Source: Actinomadura sp. KC216
Lineage (GTDB): Bacteria > Actinomycetota > Actinomycetes > Streptosporangiales > Streptosporangiaceae
Assembly (NCBI RefSeq): GCF_004348535.1
Contig: NZ_SMJX01000059.1
Coordinates: forward strand, 1-35,924
Direction of reading: 5' to 3'
DNA: 35,924 nucleotides
Shown here: positions 25,152-33,622 of the stretch, one piece after another
Layout: each line of letters begins with the position of its first letter
How positions within the stretch are numbered: position 1 is the first letter of the stretch
The notes under the pieces: model-generated
What the model saw: only the letters and a program-made list of their open reading frames with translations
Database searches by the model: none
Told to the model about the DNA's origin: nothing
Program-made: the position numbers and the translations under genes

Positions 25152-26229
25152 ATGCACCCGATCCGCATGATGTCCGCTGTCACCATACTGATGGCGCCTT
25201 TCGCGATTATCGGCACCAGCTCCGCAGGTTCGGCGTCCGCCGAACACAGTGACGCGCGACCGCCGATAGAGCAGATCATGGCTTCCTTCCGCGACCAGTG
25301 GGGGCGGGTCACCTTCCCGAAGACCGGCGTCGTCGGATGGTTACCCGATTCCAGTTGGACCAGACGATCGCAGTTCGGATTCGACCCTGGCACGGACGAG
25401 ACCAACGCCGAGCCGAAGCCTCAAACGCCCAGAGAGGACATCACCTACGACATTCTCCAGCGCACCATCAACGGCACTGACACCGCGCCGCCGCCCCAAC
25501 GCGAGGTGGAGCACCAAATCGTCCAAGACATCAAGTTGGAGGACGGACACCACGTGGTGAACCGCTTCCCGGTGTTTCTCGGCACCCGGGCTTCGTTCAC
25601 CTTCTACCACACCTCTACCCGCTCCCCCCCTGCGGGGCGAGTTCGAATACACCTGCCGGATCTTTCCCAAGGCCGGGGCGGAGTTCCTGCTGTGCAGGGT
25701 CATCACACCGGAGCGCGGTATCGACTACCAGATCAACATCGTAAAAGGAACCGACCAGCGCATGCTCCCGACGACCGAGGAGGTGCTGAACGCGTTCCGC
25801 GACCAGTGGGGCAGGGCCACCTTTCCACGGCTGACCGTCACGAACTGGGCGCCGCACGAGACCTGGCCACGGCTGGCGGTCTACCCGCTCGGCGAGGGCC
25901 AGACCGAGTTCACCACGGTGCCGCAGCCGCAGCCCACGTCCAAGCCGCAGGTCGTCACGGTCTTCAACCGGAAGGTCGTGGGCCGCGACGAATATCAGGT
26001 CATCGAGGACACCGCCGAGCCGGACGGCACGCATTCCCTCAATAGTTTTCCGGTCTTCAGCGGAGGGCCCGACTGGTTCGTCTTCTACAACTCGGTCGCT
26101 CGCAACGTCCCGGTGCCCGGCGAATACCAGGAAACCTGCCGGACCCTGCCGTACCAAGGCCAGGAGTTCCTCGCCTGCCGCACCATCACCCCAAGCAGAA
26201 CCATTATCTATGAGCTGCACAGGAGGTAG
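25152..26229 (+). pseudogene. Secreted protein of two tandem related domains, broken by a one-base frameshift
   Basis: A signal peptide (MHPIRMMSAVTILMAPFAII, cleavage near SAGSASAEHS) is followed by two related ~150-170-residue halves. Half 1 starts IEQIMASFRDQWGRVTFPKT, and half 2 starts EEVLNAFRDQWGRATFPRLT. Each also has a (H.V)NRFPVF or SLNSFPVF strand, then FTFYHTS or WFVFYNS, and a paired-cysteine ending: GEFEYTCR..FLLCRVITP in half 1, GEYQETCR..FLACRTITP in half 2. Seven C at 25624-25630 shift the frame; six would restore SPLRGEF and one ~359-residue protein. The start is ATG at 25152 (or 25146) after AAAGG. No known family was recognised. Both halves otherwise look under selection, so recent inactivation, phase variation or a sequencing error are all possible. 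Confidence 0.7.
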
Positions 26230-26798
26230 CCCTCGACCAAGCAGCAGGGCGCTCGGCCCTTGCGACGATCAAGGTTCTAGCAGGTCGAACCCTGAGGATC
26301 GCCCAGCCTGACAGAGCCTGCCGTTCATGATCGTCTCACGGGACATCTCACAGCGGAACGCGCCCCGAACCCACCCGATCATGCCGCAGATCCCGCGGCA
26401 CGGCCGACGGCCGGACGTGAAAGCGGCGGCCATGGGCTTGAGCGTCTCCAGCCGCTCTCCCAACTGCCCGCCGGGTCAGGAGCGAGCGGGATGCGCCGGG
26501 CAACGTCGGTCTGGACATCCGGCTGCCGGCCCGCCCGATATGAGGCGGGCCGGCAGCCGGCAGGACGGCCGGGAGCACGTGGCCCGCCGGGATGGCCATG
26601 CCGACGCTCACGTGGCCGCCGCGGGGTAGGGAGGCAGTCGTCCGTACGCGCAGGGAACCGTCTGCCCTCGATCCGGAACGCTGGAGCCGGCCCGCCCCGG
26701 TGCCCCCCGCTTGCTGGTGGACGCCATGACCGGCGCCCACCTGGTCACCCTGACCGACCCGCAGCCGATGCCGGTTACGCATGCCACGGTGGGACGGT
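26230..26798. other. Intergenic stretch between convergent genes
   Basis: No frame here resembles a known protein. The only clear structure is the strong hairpin at 26519-26560. The rest has no repeats or promoters that I can support. Confidence 0.45.
26519..26560. terminator. Perfect 17-bp hairpin between convergent genes
   Basis: CCGGCTGCCGGCCCGCC and GGCGGGCCGGCAGCCGG form a perfect stem around the 8-base loop CGATATGA. It lies between the rightward secreted protein gene and the leftward isomerase gene and can act in both directions. No U-tract follows. Confidence 0.75.
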
Positions 26799-27650
26799 TC
26801 ATGTTCCTTTCCCGATGGACTGGGACGCACCATTTGCTGCGTCGAGCAGCCGTTGGCGGGACAGGCCCAGTGTGGCCAGGGGATCGTCGCCGCCGCGCAC
26901 TTCGAGAACGTACCGGCCCTGGTAGTTGATGGTCTCGTAGGCGCCGAGCGTGGCGGCCCAGTCGACGATGCCGTCGCCCGGGACCAGGTGGGGGTCGCGG
27001 CCGATGGCGTCGCTGTCGTGGACGTGCGTGGTGGCGAGCCGGGCGCCGGCCTGGACGATCTCGGCGGCTAGGTCGGCGCCCACCCGGCCGTTGAAGACGG
27101 CATGGCCGGTGTCGACGCAGATGCCCGCGCCGATGGTCATGCGATCCAGGGCCTCCGTGAGCTCTTGCACGGTGCGGAGCGTGGGGCCGCGCATGGTGTG
27201 CATGTTCTCCAGGGTGAGGCGGATGCCGCGCCGTTCGGCCTGCGCGGCGATGGCGTCGGCGGCGCGGACGAACCGGTCGGCGGCCTGGCCGGCGCGGTCG
27301 GCCGGATCGGGGAACAGCACGGGGTGCGCCACGGCGAGCCGGGCGCCGAGGGCGGCCGCGTGGTCGAGGGTGCGGGTGCAGAGCCGGATCCAGGCGGCGG
27401 CGCGCTCGTCGGCCGGCCGGTCCGGCAGGACGCCGTCGAACGGCAGGTGAACCGATCGGACCGTGAGCGGGCTGCGGCGCAGCCAGCCGGCGACCGCCTC
27501 GACGTCGGGCTCGACCCGCGGGTCGAGGTGGCGCCCCTCGGCCCAGATCTCCACTTCGGTGAAACCCGCGCGGAGCAGCGTGTCCAGCGCCGTGAGCAGG
27601 TCTTGATCCGCGCAACTCCATGTCGTGCCGGCCAGCGATGCCTCGTCCAC
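26799..27650 (-). CDS. Sugar phosphate isomerase/epimerase-like TIM-barrel protein
   Basis: This 283-residue protein of the xylose-isomerase-like (AP endonuclease 2) fold has the metal-site segments of the family in order: VRSVHLPFDG, LTLENMH (Glu), CVDTGHA (Asp and His), THVHDSDAIGRDPHLVPGDG (His, Asp, His) and YVLEVRGG (Glu). It should isomerise or epimerise a small sugar or hydroxy-oxo acid with a divalent metal. The start is GTG at 27648-27650, with AAGGGAG five bases upstream; the frame is open to an ATG at 27692, but that would run through the divergent regulatory site. It is transcribed away from the PtxD-like gene, so it may share its control. Confidence 0.82.
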   Translation of the reverse strand: MDEASLAGTTWSCADQDLLTALDTLLRAGFTEVEIWAEGRHLDPRVEPDVEAVAGWLRRSPLTVRSVHLPFDGVLPDRPADERAAAWIRLCTRTLDHAAALGARLAVAHPVLFPDPADRAGQAADRFVRAADAIAAQAERRGIRLTLENMHTMRGPTLRTVQELTEALDRMTIGAGICVDTGHAVFNGRVGADLAAEIVQAGARLATTHVHDSDAIGRDPHLVPGDGIVDWAATLGAYETINYQGRYVLEVRGGDDPLATLGLSRQRLLDAANGASQSIGKGT

Positions 27651-27676
27651 GCCTTCTCCCTTGACTCTGCGCCGCC

Positions 27677-27693
27677 TATGATTGAGGATCATA
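27677..27693. promoter_or_regulatory. Candidate operator between isomerase and PtxD-like gene
   Basis: TATGAT-TGAGG-ATCATA is a perfect 6-bp inverted repeat with five-base spacing. It overlaps ATT-N9-AAT (27681-27695), which fits the T-N11-A LysR box. It lies 34 bp before the PtxD-like start and 27 bp before the isomerase start. Confidence 0.55.
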
Positions 27694-27727
27694 ATCGATG
27701 TTGAATCTTCCTTAAAAGAGGTAATCG

Positions 27728-28735
27728 ATGGACTCCTACGCGTGCGAGCCGCTGGTCGTGGTCACGCACTGGGTGCACCCCGAGGTCATCGAGGCGCTGG
27801 AGCGCTTCTGCAAGTGCGCGGCCCCGACCGAGCGTGACGTCCTGCCACGCGCCGAGGTACGGACGCGGCTGGGCGGCGCGGCCGGAGTGGTGGTGTGCAT
27901 GGCCGACCACGTCGACGAGGAGTTCCTGGACGCGGGGCCCGGCCTGCGCATCGTGAGCGCGACGCTGAAGGGCTACGACAACATCGACGTCGACGCCTGC
28001 ACCCGGCGGGGGATCTGGGTGACGATCCTGCCGGACCACCTCACGGCGCCCGCGGCAGAGCTCACCATGGCCCTGATCCTCGGGCTGCTGCGCCGGGTGG
28101 GCGAGGGGGACGGGCACGTGCGCGGCGGCCGGTACGCGGGGTGGCGGCCGCGCCTGTACGGCGCCACCCTCCAGGACTCCACGGTCGGCGTCATCGGAAT
28201 GGGAAAGGTCGGGCGGGCGCTGGCGGCCCGGCTCAAGGGCTTCGGCACGCGCATCCTCTACAGCGACACCGCCCCGCTGCCCCCGGGGACCGAGAGCGAC
28301 CTCGGGGCGCGGCGCGTCGAGCTCGCGGAGCTGCTCGCCGCGAGCGACATCGTCGTGCCGCTCGTACCGCTGACCCCCTCGACCCGAGGGCTGCTCGACG
28401 CCGCGGCGCTCGCCCGGATGCCCGCCGGGGCCTACCTGGTCAACGTGGGACGTGGCTCGGTCGTCGATGAGCTCGCCGTGGCGCGCGCGCTGGACTCCGG
28501 ACGGCTGGCCGGATACGCGGCGGACGTGTTCGCGATGGAGGACTGGGCGCTGCCCGACCGCCCGCGGGAGATCCCCCGTGCGCTGCTCGACCATCCGCGC
28601 ACCTTGTTCACGCCGCACCTGGGCACTGCCGTCGACGGGGTCCGCAGGAAGATGTCGCTGGCGGCCGTGCGGCAGGTTCGGGAGGCGCTGGCGGGCCGGC
28701 GGCCCGAGTACGCGATCAACGAGGTCCAGGCGTGA
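27728..28735 (+). CDS. ptxD: Phosphite (phosphonate) dehydrogenase-like protein, PtxD family
   Basis: This 335-residue D-2-hydroxyacid-dehydrogenase-fold protein resembles PtxD along its whole length, including LKGYDNIDVDACTRRGIW, AGWRPRLYG, and GYAADVFAMEDW followed by LFTPHLGTAV. Compared with Pseudomonas stutzeri PtxD from memory, the residues tied to phosphite oxidation are all present: M58 (M53), K81 (K76), W139 (W134), Y144 (Y139), R242 (R237), E271 (E266), H297 (H292) and R306 (R301). The Rossmann motif is GMGKVG (157-162), and D180 at the E175 position suggests NAD. The expected reaction is phosphite plus NAD to phosphate plus NADH; a different 2-hydroxyacid substrate is possible. Its TGA overlaps the GTG of the LysR gene, the ptxD-ptxE order. 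Confidence 0.82.
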   Translation: MDSYACEPLVVVTHWVHPEVIEALERFCKCAAPTERDVLPRAEVRTRLGGAAGVVVCMADHVDEEFLDAGPGLRIVSATLKGYDNIDVDACTRRGIWVTILPDHLTAPAAELTMALILGLLRRVGEGDGHVRGGRYAGWRPRLYGATLQDSTVGVIGMGKVGRALAARLKGFGTRILYSDTAPLPPGTESDLGARRVELAELLAASDIVVPLVPLTPSTRGLLDAAALARMPAGAYLVNVGRGSVVDELAVARALDSGRLAGYAADVFAMEDWALPDRPREIPRALLDHPRTLFTPHLGTAVDGVRRKMSLAAVRQVREALAGRRPEYAINEVQA

Positions 28736-29592
28736 ACCTCGACCATCTCGCCAGCTACCTCGCGGTGCTGCGCACGGGAAGCTTTCACGCCGCCGCGAGG
28801 GAGCGCGGCCTGTCGCAGGCGAGCGTCTCACTGCACGTCCGCGCCCTGGAGAACCGGTACGGCACCGCGCTGATCGTCCGCGACCGCTCCGGCTGCCGGC
28901 CCGTGCCCGGCACGGACGAGTTCGTCCACTACGCCGGGCTGCTCCTCGATCTGGCCGACCGCGCGGGACGCGCACTGGCCCGGCCGCAGCTGGTCGTGGG
29001 CGCTTCGTCCAATATCGGGACGTACCTGATCCAGCCGATCTTCAAGAGCTTCGCCGCCGAGCACGCCGGGTTCGAGACCCGGCTGGTGATCGGCGCCAAC
29101 GCGGCCATGCCCGACCGGCTCGCCGCCGGCGGGATCGACATCGCGCTCATGGAGTGGTGGGACCATCGGCCGGGTTTCCAGGCGGAGCGGTGGCGCACCG
29201 AGGAGGTCGTGGTGATCGTGGGCGCCGACCACCCGTGGCGGTCCCGGAGCGCCGTCGCGGTCGGCGAGCTGGCCGGCCAGCCGATTCTCGGCGGCGAGCC
29301 GCGCACCGGCACCGGCACCCTGCTGCGCGAGCGGCTCGGCCCGGCCGCCGAGGACCTCCGCGTCGCCATGGACCTCGGCAGCACCGAGGCGGTCAAGCAG
29401 GCCGTGCGCCACGGGCTCGGCATCTCCCTCGTCCTGGCCGGGGCCGTTCGGGACGAGGTCCGCGCCGGTGTTCTGCACGCCCTGCGCATCGAGGGCACGC
29501 CCCTGCACAAGCCGCTGTGGAGCGTCATCCGGCGGGACGAACCTCCCTCCAGCCCCGGCCGCCGCTTCGCGGAGCGGCTCGCCACCGGGTGA
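28732..29592 (+). CDS. LysR-family regulator in the position of PtxE
   Basis: This 286-residue LysR regulator has a winged helix-turn-helix at ~1-60 (LDHLASYLAVLRTGSFHAAA, then LSQASVSLHVRALENRYG) and an effector domain at ~80-280 (LVVGASSNIGTYLIQPIFKS, DIALMEWWD, MDLGSTEAVKQAVRHGLGIS). The GTG start overlaps the stop of the PtxD-like gene (GTGA), so the two are made together. In characterised ptx operons the gene after ptxD is the LysR activator ptxE, which supports the same role here. A T-N11-A site before the PtxD-like gene (27681-27695) is its probable target. Confidence 0.88.
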   Translation: MNLDHLASYLAVLRTGSFHAAARERGLSQASVSLHVRALENRYGTALIVRDRSGCRPVPGTDEFVHYAGLLLDLADRAGRALARPQLVVGASSNIGTYLIQPIFKSFAAEHAGFETRLVIGANAAMPDRLAAGGIDIALMEWWDHRPGFQAERWRTEEVVVIVGADHPWRSRSAVAVGELAGQPILGGEPRTGTGTLLRERLGPAAEDLRVAMDLGSTEAVKQAVRHGLGISLVLAGAVRDEVRAGVLHALRIEGTPLHKPLWSVIRRDEPPSSPGRRFAERLATG

Positions 29593-29606
29593 CGCCTCAC
29601 GCGCCT

Positions 29607-30716
29607 TCACGGGCGCCCATGCCGCCGTCGCGTCGGCTCCGCCAGCTCCCTCAACTCGTCGAGGAGGCGGGGGTCCACCTCCACACCGGAGACGAGCCTG
29701 GCGGTGCGGGTCCGCCTTTCCACCTCTCCGGGCAGCAGGATCTCCGCGACTCCGGGCCGCGTCCGCGCTGACCTCAGGTCTTCCATGAGCCGTCCCGCGC
29801 CGTCGAGGAACACGCCGTCTCCGGCGAGGGCCTCGGGTCGCGCGGCCACCAGGAGGTCTCCCTTGTTGCTGGGCCGCCGCATGTCGAAGGTGCCCGACAC
29901 CTCACTGCCCACGCCGCCGCCGGTCAGCGCGCCGGTGAGCAGGTCGACGGCCACGGCCAGGCAGTAGCCCTTGGCACCGGCCATGGCCTGCAGCGCGCCG
30001 TCGAGCGCGGCGGCCGGGTCGGTGGTGTCCGCGCCGTCGGCGTCCACCGCCCAGCCGGGCGGGATGGACTCGCCCCGGCGCTGCGCGACCATGATCTTCC
30101 CGCGCGCGGCGACCGACGTGGACATGTCGACCAGGATCGGCTCGGCGCCGGTCGGGAAGCCGAGGGCCAGCGCGTTGGTGCCCAGCTTGCGCTCGGCGCC
30201 GCCGTATGGGGCCATCGCGGGTTCGCTGTTGGTCAGCACCAGGCCGATCATGCCCGCGACGGCGATCCGCTCCGCGTAGTAGCCGATCATGCCGAGGTGC
30301 GAGGCGCCGCGCATGCCGACGACGCCCAGGCCGTGCTCGGCCGCCCGCCGCACGGCCCGATCGGCGGCCACGACGCCGGCGACCGGGCCCAGGCTCCGCC
30401 GACCGTCGAGCAGCACGGCGGCGCCGCCGTCCCGCACCGTCTCGACGCACGCCACGGGCCGGATCGCCCCGAGCCCGAGCCCCTCGCAGATCCTTGGCAG
30501 CCTGGCGACCCCGTGCGAATCGTGTCCCCGCAGGTTCGCCTCGACGAGCACGTCCGCCACGAGGGCCGCGTCATCGCCTGGCACGCCGTGCCCGCCCAGC
30601 ACGGCCGTCGCGAGCCGGCGGAGACGCTCGGCGGAGACCCGCTCACCGGTCCCGCCAGCGTCACCGGTCCCGTCAGCGTCACCGGCCCGGGAACGGCCGC
30701 TCGCCCGGCCGGTCAC
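29607..30716 (-). CDS. Ldh2/malate-lactate dehydrogenase family oxidoreductase
   Basis: This 369-residue NAD(P)-dependent enzyme of the MDH/LDH2 family has LVEANLRGHDSHGVARLP (conserved DSHG), ASHLGMIGYYAERIA, VLTNSEPAMAPYGG, LGTNALALGFP and AGAKGYCLAVAVDLL. The family includes ureidoglycolate, sulfolactate, 2,3-diketogulonate and piperideine-2-carboxylate reductases. The GTG at 30714-30716 overlaps the ATPase TGA. The first ~25 residues are low complexity, coded by an 18-bp near-tandem repeat at 30643-30690 (hexapeptides GDAGGT, GDADGT), so the real domain begins near VSAERLRRLATAV. It is the last gene of the leftward importer operon and converges on the LysR gene. Confidence 0.88.
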   Translation of the reverse strand: MTGRASGRSRAGDADGTGDAGGTGERVSAERLRRLATAVLGGHGVPGDDAALVADVLVEANLRGHDSHGVARLPRICEGLGLGAIRPVACVETVRDGGAAVLLDGRRSLGPVAGVVAADRAVRRAAEHGLGVVGMRGASHLGMIGYYAERIAVAGMIGLVLTNSEPAMAPYGGAERKLGTNALALGFPTGAEPILVDMSTSVAARGKIMVAQRRGESIPPGWAVDADGADTTDPAAALDGALQAMAGAKGYCLAVAVDLLTGALTGGGVGSEVSGTFDMRRPSNKGDLLVAARPEALAGDGVFLDGAGRLMEDLRSARTRPGVAEILLPGEVERRTRTARLVSGVEVDPRLLDELRELAEPTRRRHGRP

Positions 30717-31885
30717 GCGCCCACCGCCGGGGCGCCGGGGGGGAACATCAGCGCGGCGGCCGCGTCGAAGGTCACGGTGACCTCGTCTCCGGGGGCCAGA
30801 TCGCCGCTCCGGCCGACGCCGGCGCGCGCCAGCAGGCGTGTCCCGCCGACGGCGATGACGTAGTCGTGATGGGTCCCGAGATACGCCCGGGTCTCCACCG
30901 TCCCCGCCAATGCGGGACGTCCGTCGGGCGGTGGGGCGCCGCCGGCCGGCTCCACCGTGACGTCCTGCGGGCGAACGCACAGGATGCCGCGGCCGTCGAC
31001 CAGCCGGTCCATCGCCGCCGGGGCCGCCGCGAACCGGACCGGCAGCCCGGTCAGCTCGACCTCCGCTCCGTCCAGCCGGACCTCCAGATGGTTGTACCGG
31101 CCGAGGAACCGGGCGACCTCGATCGACGCGGGGGAGCCGTACACCTCGAGCGGGGTGCCCTCCTGGAGGATCCCGCCGTCCCGCATCACGGCGATGCGGT
31201 CGGAGAGCACCAGCGCCTCCTCCTGGTTGTGGGTCACGTAGACGGCGGTGAAGCCGAGCTCCTGGTGCAGGCGCTTCAGCTCCAGCCGCAGCTCCTCCTG
31301 GAGCCGGGCGTCGAGGTTGCTCAGCGGCTCGTCGAACAGCAGCGCCCGCGGCTCGCCCGCCAGCGCCCGGGCCAGCGCGACCCGCTGCTGCTGGCCGCCG
31401 GAGAGCTGGTGCGGGTAGCGATCGGCGTGGTCGGCGAGCCGGACGAGTTCCAGGCTCTGCATGGCGCGCTCGCGCCAGCCCGACCGGCCCCGGGTACGGG
31501 GCCCGTAGCCGACGTTCTGCACCACCGTCATGTGCGGCCACAGGGCGTACGACTGGAACACCATGCCGAGGCCGCGGCGCTCGGGCGGCACGACCAGCCG
31601 GTCGCTCCGGGAGAACACGCGGGTGTCGCCGATCCAGATCTCGCCCGCGGTCGCGTCCTCCAGCCCGGCGATCACGTTCAGGGTGGTCGACTTGCCGCAG
31701 CCGCTCGGACCGAGCAGCGTGAAGAAGCAGCCTGCCGGCACGTCCAGGTCGAGATCGGCCATGACCACCGTGTCGTGGAACCGCTTGCCGACGCCGCGCA
31801 GCCGGATGCCGACCGCCGCCCCTCCGCCGCCGGCTCCGCCTCCGCCGCGCCGGGCCCTGCGGGAGAACCGCTCAGTGATCGTCAT
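30713..31885 (-). CDS. ABC importer ATPase, Fe(III)/spermidine/2-aminoethylphosphonate class
   Basis: This 390-residue ATPase has a Gly-rich N-terminal stretch (RRGGGGAGGGGAAVG), Walker A GPSGCGKST (59-67), the Q-loop MVFQSYALWPHM, the signature LSGGQQQRVALARAL, Walker B ALLFDEPLSNLD and the H-loop YVTHNQEEAL. A C-terminal TOBE-type domain (~245-390) follows, with ILCVRPQDVTVEP and AYLGTHHDYVI. This architecture belongs to the FbpC/PotA/PhnT group. Its ATG overlaps the permease TGA as ATGA, and its TGA overlaps the oxidoreductase GTG. It should drive the single large permease upstream. Confidence 0.9.
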   Translation of the reverse strand: MTITERFSRRARRGGGGAGGGGAAVGIRLRGVGKRFHDTVVMADLDLDVPAGCFFTLLGPSGCGKSTTLNVIAGLEDATAGEIWIGDTRVFSRSDRLVVPPERRGLGMVFQSYALWPHMTVVQNVGYGPRTRGRSGWRERAMQSLELVRLADHADRYPHQLSGGQQQRVALARALAGEPRALLFDEPLSNLDARLQEELRLELKRLHQELGFTAVYVTHNQEEALVLSDRIAVMRDGGILQEGTPLEVYGSPASIEVARFLGRYNHLEVRLDGAEVELTGLPVRFAAAPAAMDRLVDGRGILCVRPQDVTVEPAGGAPPPDGRPALAGTVETRAYLGTHHDYVIAVGGTRLLARAGVGRSGDLAPGDEVTVTFDAAAALMFPPGAPAVGA

Positions 31886-33621
31886 TTCGTCCTCCGCGTC
31901 TTGTCTCTGCCGCCGAAGCCCTGCATCACCAGGGTCAAGATGATCGCCACCACCGCCAGGACCAGGTTCAGGGCGACGCCCTGCTGGACCTCGCCGTCGC
32001 GGAACAGCACGATGGCCAGCACCGGCGCCACCTCGTGCCCCGGCGACCACAGCAGCGTGCTGGCGCTGACCTCCTTGAGCACTGATACGAACACCAGGAC
32101 CCACGCACCGGCGAGCGCCGCCGTGGTCAGCCTGGCTCCGATCCCGAACGTGGCGCGCGGCCAGCTCGCCCCGAACACCCGGGAGGCGTGCTCGAAACGC
32201 TCGTCGACCTGCGCGAGCGCCGCGTTCTCCGTCCGGTAGGCGACCGGCAGGAACCGCAGCACGTACGCCAGGAGCAGGATCGTGTACGTGGCCACCAGCG
32301 GCAGCAACGAGTCGCGCCGGAAGGTGAGCACCAGCCCGATCGCCAGCACCACGCCGGGGACCACGTACGGGACGAACACCAGCGTGTCGATCAGCCGTCC
32401 CGACCGCCCGCCCCGGCGGATCGCCAGGTGCGCGCAGAGGAAGCCGAGCGCGGCCGCGCAGAACCCGGCGAGCGCGCCCAGCACGACGACGTTGACGATC
32501 GCGTGGCGGGTGCGGTCGGACTTCCACAGCACGTCGGCGAAGTGGTGCGCGGTCCAGTTGTCCGGCCCCAGCCCGCGGCCCCAGACGTCGGTCAGCGCGA
32601 TCAGCACCCCGGTGGCCAGCGGCAGCGCGATCAGGGCGAGCAGCACGCCGCCCGCCAGCACGCTGACCGGCGTGCGCGCCCTGCCCAGGGCGACGAACCG
32701 GCGGGCGGCCAGCGCGCCGGCCCGCACCGTGACGAAGTTCCGGTCGCGCAGCATCCGGCGCGCGCCGATCAGCGTCGTGTACGTCACGCAGCACAGGACG
32801 AGCGCCATCGCCGAGGCGAGCGCCACATTGATCGGGAAGACGGTGAGCTGGCTGTAGATCTCGGTGGTGAGCACCCGGTAGCCGACCGGGCCGGCGAGCA
32901 GCAGCGGCGTCCCGAACTCGGCGACGCTCGCGGCGAACACCAGCAGAGCCGCGTTCACCAGCGCCGGACGCACCAGAGGAAGGCTCACCGAACGGAACTC
33001 GCGCCGCGCCGACGCCCCGTGCACCCTGGCCGCTCCCGGCAGGTCGGCCCCCAGCCCCGCCCACGCGGTCGCGAGGGCCGTGACGGCCAGCGGGAACAGG
33101 TGGAAGGACTGCACCACCACCAGCGCGCCCATCCCGTAGACCGGAACGCCGAAGGAGGTGCCCACGAGCTGCTCCAGCACGCCGTTGGAGATGAACAGGT
33201 TCACCCAGACCATCGCCAGGAACGGCGCGGGAAGCGCGTAGGGAACCAGCATCAGCGCGGTGAGCGTCCGCCGCGGCCGGATGTCGGTGCACGCGAGGAG
33301 GAACGCCAGCGGCGCGCTGATCAGCAACGACAGCACGGTGACCAGTGACGCGACGACGAGCGTGTTGACGATCGGCCGCACGTAGTAGCCGCTGAACAGC
33401 GCACGCAGCGCCTCCGTGGTGAACTCGCCGTCATCGACGACGCTCCTGGTCAGCACAGTGGTCAGCGGGACGAACAGGAAGAGGGCGAGGAACCCGAGGC
33501 AGCCGGCCTGGACCAGGACGGGCCAGGTGGCGACGCGGGCGGCCAGACGAGCCGGTGCGGAGCGGCGTGGCGGGCCTCCGGGTCCGAGTTCGCGGTCCGC
33601 GCGAGAGATCGTGGTGCTCAT
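31882..33621 (-). CDS. ABC importer permease with two fused membrane domains (FbpB/PhnUV-like)
   Basis: This 579-residue inner-membrane protein has ~12 hydrophobic helices in two halves of six. Each half carries an EAA-type coupling loop for the ATPase: AARVHGASARREFRSVSLPL (half 1, ~210-230) and ASRVFGASWPRATFGIGARL (half 2, ~480-500). Typical openings are VPYALPAPFLAMVWVNLFIS and VPYVVPGVVLAIGLVL. Two-domain permeases of this form serve Fe(III), thiamine and 2-aminoethylphosphonate importers. The start is ATG at 33621, two bases after the receptor stop. No metal-binding signature distinguishes the cargo. Confidence 0.9.
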   Translation of the reverse strand: MSTTISRADRELGPGGPPRRSAPARLAARVATWPVLVQAGCLGFLALFLFVPLTTVLTRSVVDDGEFTTEALRALFSGYYVRPIVNTLVVASLVTVLSLLISAPLAFLLACTDIRPRRTLTALMLVPYALPAPFLAMVWVNLFISNGVLEQLVGTSFGVPVYGMGALVVVQSFHLFPLAVTALATAWAGLGADLPGAARVHGASARREFRSVSLPLVRPALVNAALLVFAASVAEFGTPLLLAGPVGYRVLTTEIYSQLTVFPINVALASAMALVLCCVTYTTLIGARRMLRDRNFVTVRAGALAARRFVALGRARTPVSVLAGGVLLALIALPLATGVLIALTDVWGRGLGPDNWTAHHFADVLWKSDRTRHAIVNVVVLGALAGFCAAALGFLCAHLAIRRGGRSGRLIDTLVFVPYVVPGVVLAIGLVLTFRRDSLLPLVATYTILLLAYVLRFLPVAYRTENAALAQVDERFEHASRVFGASWPRATFGIGARLTTAALAGAWVLVFVSVLKEVSASTLLWSPGHEVAPVLAIVLFRDGEVQQGVALNLVLAVVAIILTLVMQGFGGRDKTRRTK

Positions 33622-33622
33622 G

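Noticed and set aside
30643-30690. 18-bp near-tandem repeat as a CRISPR or regulatory repeat
   Set aside because: Fewer than three units, in frame, coding a Gly/Asp hexapeptide in the N-terminal tail of the Ldh2-type gene. It is best seen as a low-complexity coding slip.
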